Source: an uncultured Prevotellaceae bacterium (GTDB taxonomy: Bacteria; Bacteroidota; Bacteroidia; Bacteroidales; Muribaculaceae). From it: a stretch of 18,424 nt of DNA. Below, piece by piece: positions 1 through 8,368 of the stretch. The translations under genes were made by a program, and so were the position numbers. Below the pieces are notes generated by a model. That model made no database searches. It was not told the DNA's origin and saw nothing but the letters and a program-made list of their open reading frames with translations. Every line of letters begins with the position of its first letter. Within the stretch, counting starts at the first letter, position 1. The stretch spans positions 1-18,424 of the forward strand of contig UQLZ01000045.1 in the NCBI GenBank assembly GCA_900541935.1, given 5' to 3'.

Positions 1-64
1 AGTCTCTTTCATTTTCTGTTACTTTTTAGTGTAACGCTATGGCAGGACTAGACATCCACCACAC

Positions 65-97
65 AAAAAAGGGACACCCACATAGGTATCCCTTTTT
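65..97 (-). terminator. Rho-independent terminator closing the susCDEF-like operon
   Basis: An 8-bp stem (71-78 with 85-92) has a 6-nt loop, a run of T on the minus-strand exit side (complement of 65-70) and A residues on the entry side. Read on the minus strand the stem pairs fully with one U-G wobble; on the plus strand the same position is an A-C mismatch. The structure therefore favours termination of leftward transcripts. It begins 22 bp past the stop codon of the last SusE/F-like gene, as expected for the operon end. Confidence 0.8.
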
Positions 98-118
98 CTA
101 TAAATAACTTTATTTCAA

Positions 119-1672
119 TTATTCAAGGCGTGCTTTACCTGTAGCAAAGTTCAAATAAACCTTCTGACCGGCTTCAGCATTAACGCGATCTTGGTCACCA
201 CCTTGACCACGATAAGCGATCTCGCCGTTGAAGAAAATGAATTCAGATTGCCACCATTCACCAATCCACTCATTGCCAGCAGATGTCAATGGGTGAACAC
301 AAAGTCTTAATTCACCTTTCATAGCCAATGCTGGAGAAACAAATTCGCCATTTGCATCTGTAGGAACAGAGAACTTCCAGTTAGGATCGTCACCCCAGCC
401 GCCGCCGTTGGTATTACCATAGACATAGACATCAGGGTTGAAGATATTCACTGTATATAGATACTTACCTGTTGGTTGTTGCTCCTCATCTATTTCTGCT
501 TTCTTTTCAACACCAAACAGGTACCAACCAGCCTTGTCAACAGCGATATTACCGCCATCGTCAACGAAGTTCACACCGGCAACGTGAGAAACGAGAGTTG
601 CCCCGGCATAACCGAATTCTCCGCCGTCCCAAGCAGCAGATGTATTAAACTTAAAGCCGTTTGACTCGCCAGCACCAACGTAAGCAATGCACCAGTACTT
701 GCCATTTGTATTGGTATTTTTATTAGCAGGAACCAATTCTACAGCCTGTGCCCAATCCCAGTTAGTATGCTTGCCAATCATATACATTGTTGTATTAACC
801 TTTTGAATTGCATAAGTCTTGTTAAGCATATCAATAGTGATAGAGTACATACCAGCCTCAGCGATGTTAATAACACCAGCCTTTTCACCGAATGCCAAAT
901 CACCAGTTTCGCCTTCTCCTGCAGGTCCCCAAACATAGCTGAACTCATTACCTGCATCAGCTTTTGCTTTAGCAAGACTTTCTTCTCCTATTATCTGAAG
1001 TGTTTTTGGTTCAAATTTTTCTTTGCCTGTTTCTGGGTCTATTTCGGGCTCAAACTGAACAGTTGTCTTAAAGATTGGATCATCATAACGATCTGCACCA
1101 GAATGAGTGAAAGGGACAAGATTTTCAGCCCAGCCATCTCCGAACCAAGTGTCAGTAACGACATAATAAGCAGATTCCACAACGATACCCATATCAACAG
1201 GCTTAACTTCATTCTTAGAAGCAAGGAGATAAACATCCTTTTCAAAAAGGACTCTTGATTGACCATCAGTCAAGTATGGGATAAAACGGAAGTACAAAGG
1301 CTTCTGATTAGGCGTTTTACCATAAAGTTGACGGAAAGCAGCATCAAGATCATAAGAGTCAATCGCACCGTCAGTCAACGGATATTGCTTCATTTTTGTA
1401 AAGTTTTCGTCAGAAGCAATTTGCACATCGTATGTAATACTGTTATTCTCATTAAGAACAGGAGTTTTAACAGTCTTAATCAACTCAATTGAACCAGAAG
1501 CATTGTTCAGGTCAATCGGATTTGCCATAGCCTCAGCAGCAGCGACTTCCAATCCCTTAACCTCAACGATTGGTTTCTGCTCATTGGCTTGCGGGATAGC
1601 CTCATCATATTCGTCACAAGCAACAAATCCCATTGCAAGGACAGACATTAAAAATATACCTAATTTTTTCAT
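119..1672 (-). CDS. SusE/SusF-like outer-membrane glycan-binding lipoprotein (517 aa)
   Basis: This is a surface lipoprotein of the SusE/SusF type, which in the starch utilisation system binds glycan at the cell surface beside the SusCD transporter. A signal peptide ends in the lipobox FVAC with Cys19 lipidated. The next residues are acidic (CDEYDE), resembling the lipoprotein export signal that sends Bacteroidetes lipoproteins to the cell surface. Residues about 30-160 resemble the SusE N-terminal Ig-like domain. Residues about 165-295 form a first, divergent module with several Trp and Tyr. Residues about 296-517 are a tandem module (YMIG..NWDWA; WGDDPNWKF; FVSPAL; LNFATG) clearly paralogous to the C-terminus of the next gene upstream. 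It is last in the susC-susD-susE-susF order, 69 bp after its paralog with a hairpin between. Binding to starch is inferred from family and context; no ligand is proven. Confidence 0.9.
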   Translation of the reverse strand: MKKLGIFLMSVLAMGFVACDEYDEAIPQANEQKPIVEVKGLEVAAAEAMANPIDLNNASGSIELIKTVKTPVLNENNSITYDVQIASDENFTKMKQYPLTDGAIDSYDLDAAFRQLYGKTPNQKPLYFRFIPYLTDGQSRVLFEKDVYLLASKNEVKPVDMGIVVESAYYVVTDTWFGDGWAENLVPFTHSGADRYDDPIFKTTVQFEPEIDPETGKEKFEPKTLQIIGEESLAKAKADAGNEFSYVWGPAGEGETGDLAFGEKAGVINIAEAGMYSITIDMLNKTYAIQKVNTTMYMIGKHTNWDWAQAVELVPANKNTNTNGKYWCIAYVGAGESNGFKFNTSAAWDGGEFGYAGATLVSHVAGVNFVDDGGNIAVDKAGWYLFGVEKKAEIDEEQQPTGKYLYTVNIFNPDVYVYGNTNGGGWGDDPNWKFSVPTDANGEFVSPALAMKGELRLCVHPLTSAGNEWIGEWWQSEFIFFNGEIAYRGQGGDQDRVNAEAGQKVYLNFATGKARLE

Positions 1673-1690
1673 ATTGTATTCTATTAAATG

Positions 1691-1729
1691 ATTTTTGCGG
1701 AGCGGAGCAAAAAACCGCTCCGCAAAAAT
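1691..1729 (-). promoter_or_regulatory. 15-bp perfect intergenic hairpin between the two SusE/F-like genes
   Basis: Arms 1691-1705 and 1715-1729 are perfect complements over 15 bp around a 9-nt loop, with a nine-base GC-rich core (GCGGAGCGG). Neither strand has a U-tract after the stem: the A/T flank belongs to the stem itself. It therefore does not look like a standard intrinsic terminator. It lies 12 bp past the stop of the upstream gene and 18 bp before the start of the downstream gene. An mRNA-stabilising or processing element that sets different levels of the two proteins is a reasonable inference. The loop-side TTTTTTGC can compete with the outer arm for GCAAAAA, so an alternative shorter stem exists. 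Confidence 0.7.
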
Positions 1730-1741
1730 CTTCTAAGGTTA

Positions 1742-2932
1742 TTATTTTATTTCACCAACGCCAGTTGCGAAATTCAGATGAACCTTCTGGTCAGCACCGT
1801 TACCGACACGAGCCTGGTCGCCACCTGCACCACGGTAAGCAATCTTCTTATCCAAGACAATGAACTCAGTATGCCACCAGTCACCAGCCCATGGTGATTC
1901 ATCAGCGTTCAACGGGTGGATACACATACGCAAGCAACTGTCATCTGTTCCTGCTGTTTCAAGAAGAGCTGGAGATACAAACTCGCCGTCAGGAGTTGTT
2001 GGCACTTCAAACAACCAAGCAGGATCATCACCCCAGTTGCCACCGTTAGCAGCACCATAGATGTAAATATTAGCCGGGAATACGTTCAAAGTATATTTAA
2101 AGTCCCTACCAACCAATTCGATGTCGAGACCAAAGATATACCAGCCAGACTTGCTGATTGAAATATTACCGCCATTGTCAGCAAACTCAAGACCAGCAAC
2201 AGTTGTAACGCAAGTTGTAGCAGCGAAACCGAAGTCTGTACCGTTCCAAGACTGAGCACTATTGAACTTGAATCCCTTACCGTCATCTGTACCAGCATCA
2301 ACATATCTTATGCACCAGAACTTGCTTGGATAAGAGTGAACAGGAATCATTTCAGCGGCATTTGCCCAATCCCAGTTACAGAACTCGCCAATCATATACA
2401 TCTTCTCTGGCATTTCTACCGGTGGAAGAGCGAAATAAGGTATAGCGTTAATAGTAATGGCATTTGAAGTAATTTCACTGCCGGTAACCAAAGCACTAGA
2501 AATCTTAGAATTAATTCTCACATAAACAGGGACAGTACCGGAAGTTGTTTCAGCCAAAGCAGCGTCGATAGAAGCCTGGTCAGTCCAACCGGCAGCAGTA
2601 CAGATAGCCATTGCAAGGCTATTTGCATCAACCTGGATATCACAAACATGATATGTCTCGCTTACGAGAGCAGAATTTTCAAACTTGTCATTCATTGCAA
2701 CCTCAACAGTATAATCGCAAACAGCAGAATAACCGTAGTCAGGTTGTGAGAAAGTAAAGTTCACAGTTCCAGCATTTGCCAAATCATAGACACCATTAGC
2801 GAACTGAGGTTTGTTTAGCACAAACTCCGTCGGAGTCTTATATTCGGCAATCACTTCTGACGGCTCATCTGAAATACAAGATGAAAACAGAGCAACAGAC
2901 GCAAAAGCCATCAATAAATATTTCATTTTCAT
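1742..2932 (-). CDS. SusE/SusF-like outer-membrane glycan-binding lipoprotein (396 aa)
   Basis: This is a second SusE/SusF-type surface lipoprotein, immediately downstream of susD. The longest frame begins at a GTG (2941); I chose the ATG at 2932, which gives a clean signal peptide (MKMKYLLMAF...) ending at lipobox FSSC with Cys19. Acidic residues follow the Cys (CISDEPSE), consistent with surface export. Residues about 25-160 are the SusE-type N-terminal domain. Residues about 175-396 hold the same tandem module as the downstream gene: YMIGEFCNWDWA, WGDDPAWLF, DGEFVSPAL, IAYRGAGGDQARV, LNFATG. Compared with that paralog it lacks the extra internal module of roughly 130 residues, so the pair looks like a duplication followed by domain gain or loss. 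A role in capturing alpha-glucan for SusCD is inferred. Confidence 0.9.
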   Translation of the reverse strand: MKMKYLLMAFASVALFSSCISDEPSEVIAEYKTPTEFVLNKPQFANGVYDLANAGTVNFTFSQPDYGYSAVCDYTVEVAMNDKFENSALVSETYHVCDIQVDANSLAMAICTAAGWTDQASIDAALAETTSGTVPVYVRINSKISSALVTGSEITSNAITINAIPYFALPPVEMPEKMYMIGEFCNWDWANAAEMIPVHSYPSKFWCIRYVDAGTDDGKGFKFNSAQSWNGTDFGFAATTCVTTVAGLEFADNGGNISISKSGWYIFGLDIELVGRDFKYTLNVFPANIYIYGAANGGNWGDDPAWLFEVPTTPDGEFVSPALLETAGTDDSCLRMCIHPLNADESPWAGDWWHTEFIVLDKKIAYRGAGGDQARVGNGADQKVHLNFATGVGEIK

Positions 2933-2950
2933 AGCATTCACATTTTAATA

Positions 2951-4693
2951 TTAATAACCTTTATTTTGGAAAGCCGCAAATTCCGGTTGAGCAGCGATAA
3001 CGCTGGCTGGAATAGGATAAACAGTCTCGTATGCAGGGATATCCTTACCGTTCAAGACACCACCTTTCCAAGCCCAGTTATAACCGCTTGTAAATTTGCC
3101 GAAACGAACGAGGTCAGAACGACGGTGGTTTTCCCAGTACAATTCACGAGCACGCTCATCAAGAAGGCTTTCTGCAGTCAAATCATTCCATTTAACAGCA
3201 CCTGCTCTTTCACGGACATAGTTAACAGCCTCAAGAGCAGAAGTTTTGTCACCTTGACCACCAAGGACGAAGCACTCAGCCTTCATCAAGTAAACGTCAG
3301 CAAGACGGAAAATTGGAAGGTCAGTGTCAGGGTGAACATTACCGCTCAACACCTTAGAAGCAGCATCGATATTAGTCATATCAATAGGAGCAGTAGCATC
3401 AATCAAATAGAAAGTACCGTCTTCCTTAGTAAGCAAGTTAGTGAACTTAACTGCAGCATATCCGTTATTGAACTTAGCATAGTCTGTATTCTCGATAGTA
3501 AATCCCTCACGCTCTTTGCTCCAAAGATTGTCACGAACGTCATCATTATCGATGAATTTTTCTGAGAATTGCTGGCGAGCGTGCATACAACCCCACTGGT
3601 CATTGATACCGTAGTCAGAGCAAGCCATGTAGAAAGTACCTTTAGTAAGGTCAACATCTGCACGGGAAGCGGCAGTACCGTTACCCATACCTGCAGCCAT
3701 CAAGTAGCGAGTACCACCGTAGGCTTGAGTATAAGTGTTTTCATAAGGAACGCCCCAGATAATTTCATTTTCACCTGCAGCAGAACCTCCAGGCATATAT
3801 CTGTCGTTATTTGCAGAGAACAATGCATGATAATGGTTAGCAAGACCAGAACCCTTGAAACCAGAGCCCTTATGATTAGCAATGATTTCATTACACAAAG
3901 TCAAGCAATCAGCGTAACCGTCAACAGCACCATCAGTATAAACCTTTGCATTCAAATAGATCTTAGCAAGAAGCATCTTAACTCCGTCAAGACCAATACG
4001 ACCATATTCAGGCTTTAGATTCTGAGGCCAGTTAGCGATAACATCCTTCAAATCAGCAACAATTTTGTTATAAAGGTCAGCACGCTTGATAGGAGTTGGG
4101 TTAGTACCATATTCCATAGTTTCATCAACCCAACCGGCATTACCCCACATGTCAAGCACGTTATAGTAAGCCATCGCGCGAAGAGCACGAACTTCTCTCT
4201 GATACTGAGCAACATTATTTAGTTCAGTTTTAGAAGTAGTCAAATCAATGCCGGAAGCAGCAGTTTGACGCAAGAAGTCATTACAGATTGCGATGATAAC
4301 ATAAAGACGGGAATAGCAACCGTAAACAAGACCGTGACCAGAAGTCCAAGAACCTTTCACGATATTATCAACACCGTCCTCAGTATAAATCCATGCACAT
4401 TCATCAGTACATTTTTCATTGAGCATGAACATGGCACGCTGGTAGCAAGATTTACCAGGGTCCATACCGCCAAGGTCAGCAGAGCCTTCGCCACTCTGAC
4501 CGGAAACGGCATAAACAGAATAACATTTATTGAATACCTGAGGCAAATAAAGGTCAGGATTCTTCTCTACATCAGCCCAAGTAAAAGTAGTAGGGTTTTG
4601 AGGAGTCAAGTCAAGGTCACCAACACAAGCAGTTGAAACCAAACCCATACCAACAACGAGAGCGGATGCGATTATTTTATTGATTGATTTCAT
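2951..4693 (-). CDS. susD: SusD/RagB family nutrient-binding outer-membrane lipoprotein
   Basis: SusD-family proteins cap the SusC barrel outside the cell and bind the glycan before import. The frame opens at an ATG at 4702, but the ATG at 4693 (MKSINK) gives the usual signal peptide with lipobox STAC and Cys23; the mature protein starts CVGDLDLTPQNP, typical of the family. The chain is 580 aa, a usual SusD length. The C-terminal SusD signature is clear: RLADVYLMKAEC, then NYVRERAG, then LLDERARELYWENHRRSDLVRFGKF near residues 525-550, then the closing YPIP...NKGY. The gene sits 21 bp after the susC stop (12 bp from the alternative ATG) and is followed within 18 bp by the first SusE/F-like gene, so the four are one transcript. 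The name is by family; specificity for starch is inferred from the SusE/F partners. Confidence 0.95.
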   Translation of the reverse strand: MKSINKIIASALVVGMGLVSTACVGDLDLTPQNPTTFTWADVEKNPDLYLPQVFNKCYSVYAVSGQSGEGSADLGGMDPGKSCYQRAMFMLNEKCTDECAWIYTEDGVDNIVKGSWTSGHGLVYGCYSRLYVIIAICNDFLRQTAASGIDLTTSKTELNNVAQYQREVRALRAMAYYNVLDMWGNAGWVDETMEYGTNPTPIKRADLYNKIVADLKDVIANWPQNLKPEYGRIGLDGVKMLLAKIYLNAKVYTDGAVDGYADCLTLCNEIIANHKGSGFKGSGLANHYHALFSANNDRYMPGGSAAGENEIIWGVPYENTYTQAYGGTRYLMAAGMGNGTAASRADVDLTKGTFYMACSDYGINDQWGCMHARQQFSEKFIDNDDVRDNLWSKEREGFTIENTDYAKFNNGYAAVKFTNLLTKEDGTFYLIDATAPIDMTNIDAASKVLSGNVHPDTDLPIFRLADVYLMKAECFVLGGQGDKTSALEAVNYVRERAGAVKWNDLTAESLLDERARELYWENHRRSDLVRFGKFTSGYNWAWKGGVLNGKDIPAYETVYPIPASVIAAQPEFAAFQNKGY

Positions 4694-4714
4694 AATTAGC
4701 ATATTAATTAAAGG

Positions 4715-7700
4715 TTAGAAAGTAGCAACCAAGCCCAAAGTATAAGTAGTTGGACGTGGATAAACGTCATTGTCAATACCACCGAATACTTCTGGGTCAA
4801 GACCATTATACTTAGTAATCACGAAAGGATTCTGAACGGCACCGTAAAGACGGAGACGAAGTTTCTCTTTGCAAAGATTTTCCCAAGTGTAACCAAGAGT
4901 GATGTTGTCAACACGGAGGAAGTCACCCTTACGCAAGTAGTAATCACTCAAATAAAGGTTTTGACCAGTCTCACCAGTGAAGTAAACGTCATTCTTAATC
5001 AAGTTAGAAAGGTGAGTGTTTTGCCATGTTCTGTTAAGCACTGTTCTTTGAGCAAGTACGTTATTGTACACATATGCACCGAAGTTAGCACGGAGAACAA
5101 AACCAAAGTCCCAGTTCTTGAAGTTGAAAGTATTGCTCATTGACATAGTTACTTTCGGATCCTTTTGGTGACGGAAAACGCGGTCATTGTCGTCAATAGA
5201 ACCGTTACCGTCTTGGTCAACGAATTCACCTTCGATAGGCTTGCCGTTAGCGTCATAAACTTGTTCGAACAAGTAGTAAGTATAAGCAGGGAAACCTACC
5301 TTATGTGCTTGTACCTTATTGTTTGTACCACCAGAGATACCACCAACAGAAACGAATGAGTTAGGGTCATCAGAGTTGTTCAACTTAGTGATTTCATTCT
5401 TGTTCCAAGCGATATTGTAGTCGATAGTCCAAGTAAAGTTTTTATTAACAACTGGTTTAGCGTTGATAGCAAATTCAACACCGATATTCTTCATAGAACC
5501 AACGTTGATGTTCATTTCGTTAGTAGTTGCACTACCGATAGGAACTGTTACGTAGCAAAGCAAGTCCTTAGTATCACGGAGATACCATTCCAAAGAAGCG
5601 TTGATACGGTTGTTAAGGAATCCCAAGTCAAAGCCGACGTTATAAGTAGTTGTTTCTTCCCATTTGAGGTCTTTCTTGTAACCGCCAGGATAAAGAGTTG
5701 GGCTGTAAACGATTTCACCAGTTGTTGGGTTCATGATTGGATAGTATGAACCTTGAGTTGATTGGTTATAAGCAGCAAGGAATGGGAAGTAGTTGTCACC
5801 AAGGTCTTGTTGACCAGTGATACCCCAACCAGCACGCAACTTAAATTCGTTCATCACGTCAGTAGCATCCTTGAAGAAGTCCATATTGCTAATCTTCCAA
5901 CCAAGAGCAACAGCAGGGAACAGACCCCAGCGAGTATCCTTGTGGAAACGTGAAGAAGCATCGTCACGAAGAGTAACAGTCAAAAGATAAGTATCTTTGA
6001 ATGTATAGTTCAAACGACCGAAGAATGAAAGGAGTTGCAACTCATTCACCCAAGGGATAATCGGTGTATTGTTGTAGATAGTACCGATTTTCTTAGCAGA
6101 TTCCTCATTTACAGTAAGAGTATATTTGCCGTCTGCAAATTTCGGGTCATTGTAGCCGACAGACATGATAACACCGTTGTCGTTCCAACCACGGTTCTTG
6201 AAGTTCTGCCAAGTGTAACCGACAGTAACGTCCAAGTTAGAGTCAATAGCATCGAATTGCTTCTTATAGTTCAAATAGAAGTCAAGCAAAGTGTTTTGCT
6301 TCAACTGCCAAGTGAAAGTAGAAACAGAGGCACCGTTACGGTCATAGTTTTTCCATGCAGTAGGGCTGTTTTCCGCAATAGTGTTATGCTCTTTAGTACG
6401 AGACCAGTCGTAACCGAGGTTCAAGTTAGCGTGCAATTCCGGAAGGAAATGGAAAGAATAGTCAAGTTGCAAGTTACCGTTAGAACGGAGAACGTCAGCA
6501 TAATTGTCACGGTCGTTTAAAATTGCAACAGGGTTTTCAGTAGCATTGATATTCAACTTAGCACCATTAGTCCAAACAAAATAACCGTTATAGATGCTCT
6601 TGCAAGGAACAGAAGCGTCAGAAGTTGGATAATCAGCGTAAACAGTTTGAGTAGGGTCAGCAGCGATAGCAGCACCAACAGCACCACCACCGTTAACGAA
6701 TTGGTTATGGAAATAGTAACCCTTAGCATTCAACTGAACGCTCAAGTGACCGTCAAAGAATTTCGGTGTCAAGTTAATGCCAGCAGTCAAGCGGTCCATG
6801 CTTGATCCCTTAATGATACCATTATTACGCGTATAGTTAACAGATACACGATAAGGAAGGATACCCACAGCACCACCAACGCTCAAGTTGTAGTCGTGAG
6901 AGATTGTAGTGCGAAGAACGTCCTTCTGCCAGTCATGGTTATCAGGGTAACTGCGATTAACGCCATTTGGCTGATGATCTGGACGAGCAGCAGAAGTTCC
7001 ACCTACAGGACCAAAAGCCTTAACTGCATCGTGTTCAGCACCCCAATAGTTTGTGATAACGTTTCTGAACTCATTTGCAGAAAGTGTTTCCCAAGTTCTT
7101 CTTGCCTTATTAACATACATATTTGCAGAGAAATTCACTTGAGGTTTTCCAGACTTACCTTTCTTAGTTGTAATGATGATAACACCGTTAGATGCACGAG
7201 AACCATAGATAGCAGTTGCAGAAGCATCCTTCAATACAGTCATTGATTCAACGTTGTCAGGGCTGACCATAGCCAATGGGTTTGACATACCCTGAACGCC
7301 TGTATTGTCGATAGGCACACCGTCAATAACAATAAGCGGGTCATTGTTAGCGTTCAAAGAAGAACCACCACGGATACGGATTGTTGCACCTGCTTGTGGG
7401 TCACCACCGCCTGATGTAACAACAACACCCGGAGACTTACCTACCAACAAGTCCTGTGCTGATGTGGCAAGACCTGCGTCAATCTCGTCTGGTTTTACCA
7501 TTGAAACGGAACCCGTAGCGTCCTCTTTCTTAACCGTACCATAACCAATGGCAACGACTTCTTCAAGCATCACTGCGTTTTCCTTCAAAGTAACTTTAAT
7601 GCTTGTCTGACCATTGACTGCAACTTCTTTAGTATCGTATCCTATATACGAAACTTGAAGGACAGCGTCTGGAGAGACGTTAATAGAAAATTTACCGTCA

Positions 7701-7888
7701 AAGTCTGTTGCTTGTCCAACAACAGTGCCTTTGGCTAACACGTTGGCGCCTATAATAGGCTCGCCAGTTTCATCAACTACTGTACCTTGTACAGAAATTG
7801 TTTGTGCGAATGCAGGTATCGCCGCTAACAATGCTACAAGGAATGTCATTAGCGTCCTACGATTCAGCTGAAAACAAAAACTCTTCAT
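4715..7888 (-). CDS. susC: SusC/RagA family TonB-linked outer-membrane transporter (1057 aa)
   Basis: This is the TonB-dependent barrel that imports bound oligosaccharide across the outer membrane in complex with SusD, energised by TonB-ExbBD. A signal peptide ends AFA before Gln29. Residues about 30-105 form the CarboxypepD_reg-like domain (VQGTVVDETGEPIIGANV; DGKFSINV). A TonB-box-like stretch EEVVAIGYGTVKKEDATGSV spans about 109-128. The plug follows, with PLIVIDGVPI and the conserved SusC motif NGVIIITTKKGK. The rest is the 22-strand barrel, with an acidic loop DQDGNGSIDDNDR typical of late SusC barrels and a terminal Phe (LGLVATF) used for barrel assembly. Length matches the family. It is first in the operon, behind a long upstream region, so its promoter probably drives all four genes. 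No N-terminal anti-sigma-signalling extension is present, so ECF-sigma control through SusC itself is unlikely. Confidence 0.97.
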   Translation of the reverse strand: MKSFCFQLNRRTLMTFLVALLAAIPAFAQTISVQGTVVDETGEPIIGANVLAKGTVVGQATDFDGKFSINVSPDAVLQVSYIGYDTKEVAVNGQTSIKVTLKENAVMLEEVVAIGYGTVKKEDATGSVSMVKPDEIDAGLATSAQDLLVGKSPGVVVTSGGGDPQAGATIRIRGGSSLNANNDPLIVIDGVPIDNTGVQGMSNPLAMVSPDNVESMTVLKDASATAIYGSRASNGVIIITTKKGKSGKPQVNFSANMYVNKARRTWETLSANEFRNVITNYWGAEHDAVKAFGPVGGTSAARPDHQPNGVNRSYPDNHDWQKDVLRTTISHDYNLSVGGAVGILPYRVSVNYTRNNGIIKGSSMDRLTAGINLTPKFFDGHLSVQLNAKGYYFHNQFVNGGGAVGAAIAADPTQTVYADYPTSDASVPCKSIYNGYFVWTNGAKLNINATENPVAILNDRDNYADVLRSNGNLQLDYSFHFLPELHANLNLGYDWSRTKEHNTIAENSPTAWKNYDRNGASVSTFTWQLKQNTLLDFYLNYKKQFDAIDSNLDVTVGYTWQNFKNRGWNDNGVIMSVGYNDPKFADGKYTLTVNEESAKKIGTIYNNTPIIPWVNELQLLSFFGRLNYTFKDTYLLTVTLRDDASSRFHKDTRWGLFPAVALGWKISNMDFFKDATDVMNEFKLRAGWGITGQQDLGDNYFPFLAAYNQSTQGSYYPIMNPTTGEIVYSPTLYPGGYKKDLKWEETTTYNVGFDLGFLNNRINASLEWYLRDTKDLLCYVTVPIGSATTNEMNINVGSMKNIGVEFAINAKPVVNKNFTWTIDYNIAWNKNEITKLNNSDDPNSFVSVGGISGGTNNKVQAHKVGFPAYTYYLFEQVYDANGKPIEGEFVDQDGNGSIDDNDRVFRHQKDPKVTMSMSNTFNFKNWDFGFVLRANFGAYVYNNVLAQRTVLNRTWQNTHLSNLIKNDVYFTGETGQNLYLSDYYLRKGDFLRVDNITLGYTWENLCKEKLRLRLYGAVQNPFVITKYNGLDPEVFGGIDNDVYPRPTTYTLGLVATF

Positions 7889-7983
7889 TAAGAATTGATT
7901 TTAGTTTTACATTGGTATTAATACTCACTAATTTTAATATCTCTCAAATACTGTCATTATTATGACTATAGCACCAAACAATC

Positions 7984-8006
7984 AACCACCCTTTTTGCGG
8001 GTAGTT
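7984..8006 (-). promoter_or_regulatory. Hairpin in the susC mRNA leader
   Basis: Arms 7984-7991 and 7999-8006 (minus strand AACTACCC and GGGTGGTT) pair over 8 bp with one U-G wobble around a 7-nt loop GCAAAAA. On the plus strand the same site has a mismatch, so the fold belongs to the susC-sense RNA. It is about 95 bases upstream of the susC start and has no U-tract. It could affect mRNA stability or serve as a target for a small RNA or protein; function is inferred. Confidence 0.5.
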
Positions 8007-8052
8007 ACGGAATCATAAGGGTATATTCAAACAACAACAATAGTTTTCTTTG

Positions 8053-8060
8053 CAAATCTA
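8053..8060 (-). promoter_or_regulatory. Candidate -7 box for susC operon
   Basis: On the minus strand this reads TAGATTTG followed by CA, matching the Bacteroidetes primary-sigma -7 consensus TAnnTTTG. A TTTG element lies 16 bp upstream (8077-8080), shorter than the usual spacing for the -33 box, so the match is partial. A second overlapping option is TATGTTTG at 8077-8084. Start of transcription would fall near 8046. Confidence 0.5.
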
Positions 8061-8116
8061 ATATATTTTTTCGTAACAAACATACTTTTACTTCCAAATT
8101 TACCTCATAATCAAAT

Positions 8117-8134
8117 ATTTAACAATAGTTAAAT
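8117..8134. promoter_or_regulatory. Inverted repeat upstream of the susC promoter (candidate activator site)
   Basis: ATTTAAC-AATA-GTTAAAT has perfect 7-bp arms and a 4-bp spacer. Its centre is about 80 bp upstream of the predicted transcription start, a fitting place for an activator such as a SusR-like regulator. A weaker repeat with related GTTAAAA sequence lies at 8186-8197. No regulator gene is in the window. Confidence 0.4.
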
Positions 8135-8368
8135 TAAAACAACCAAACCTAACATCCAACATCTGACCAGTTTAGCAACTAACCACTGTTAAAACAGAGA
8201 ATATGTTTAAGTCATTTTGAATAAGTGTTATCCTTTTTATCCACTTTATATTAATCACTACACTACTGCTTTTCTTCGGTTTTAACAAAAAACGCCTCAC
8301 GCGAACCATAAAAAACGAACCATTGTAGTTCACTGCCATATATTGACGGCATTTACGTCACAAACATG

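Larger units (their letters stand above)
7889..8368. promoter_or_regulatory. 480-bp upstream region of susC: leader, promoter and inverted repeats
   Basis: No gene is visible between umuC and susC. Seen in sequence: a palindrome GTATTAATAC (7915-7924); a small hairpin GTCAT-4-ATGAC (7953-7966); a GC-rich hairpin (7984-8006); a -7 box (8053-8060); an inverted repeat with 7-bp arms (8117-8134); a 5-bp-arm repeat CTGTT-AA-AACAG (8186-8197); and TGACG...CGTCA (8344-8360) just after the umuC stop. The AT-rich DNA from 8020 to 8160 fits a promoter. The three leftmost hairpins would lie in an untranslated leader of about 155 nt. I see no strong terminator for umuC. Confidence 0.6.

Noticed and set aside
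1..64. Gene fragment or RNA at the left edge
   Set aside because: Only a short GTTAC...GTAAC repeat (18-35) is seen; no open frame or RNA fold stands out.
767..1258. 163-codon plus-strand open frame inside the first SusE/F-like gene
   Set aside because: It is antisense to a clear lipoprotein gene and its translation has no family resemblance or signal; it reflects the codon use of the real gene.
2966..3565. 199-codon plus-strand open frame inside susD
   Set aside because: It is antisense to the conserved SusD C-terminal signature and lacks a plausible ribosome site.
8281..8360. Terminator for umuC
   Set aside because: T-rich stretches occur on the minus strand (for example after GGCG near 8290), but the possible stems have only 3-5 bp, so I do not call a terminator.
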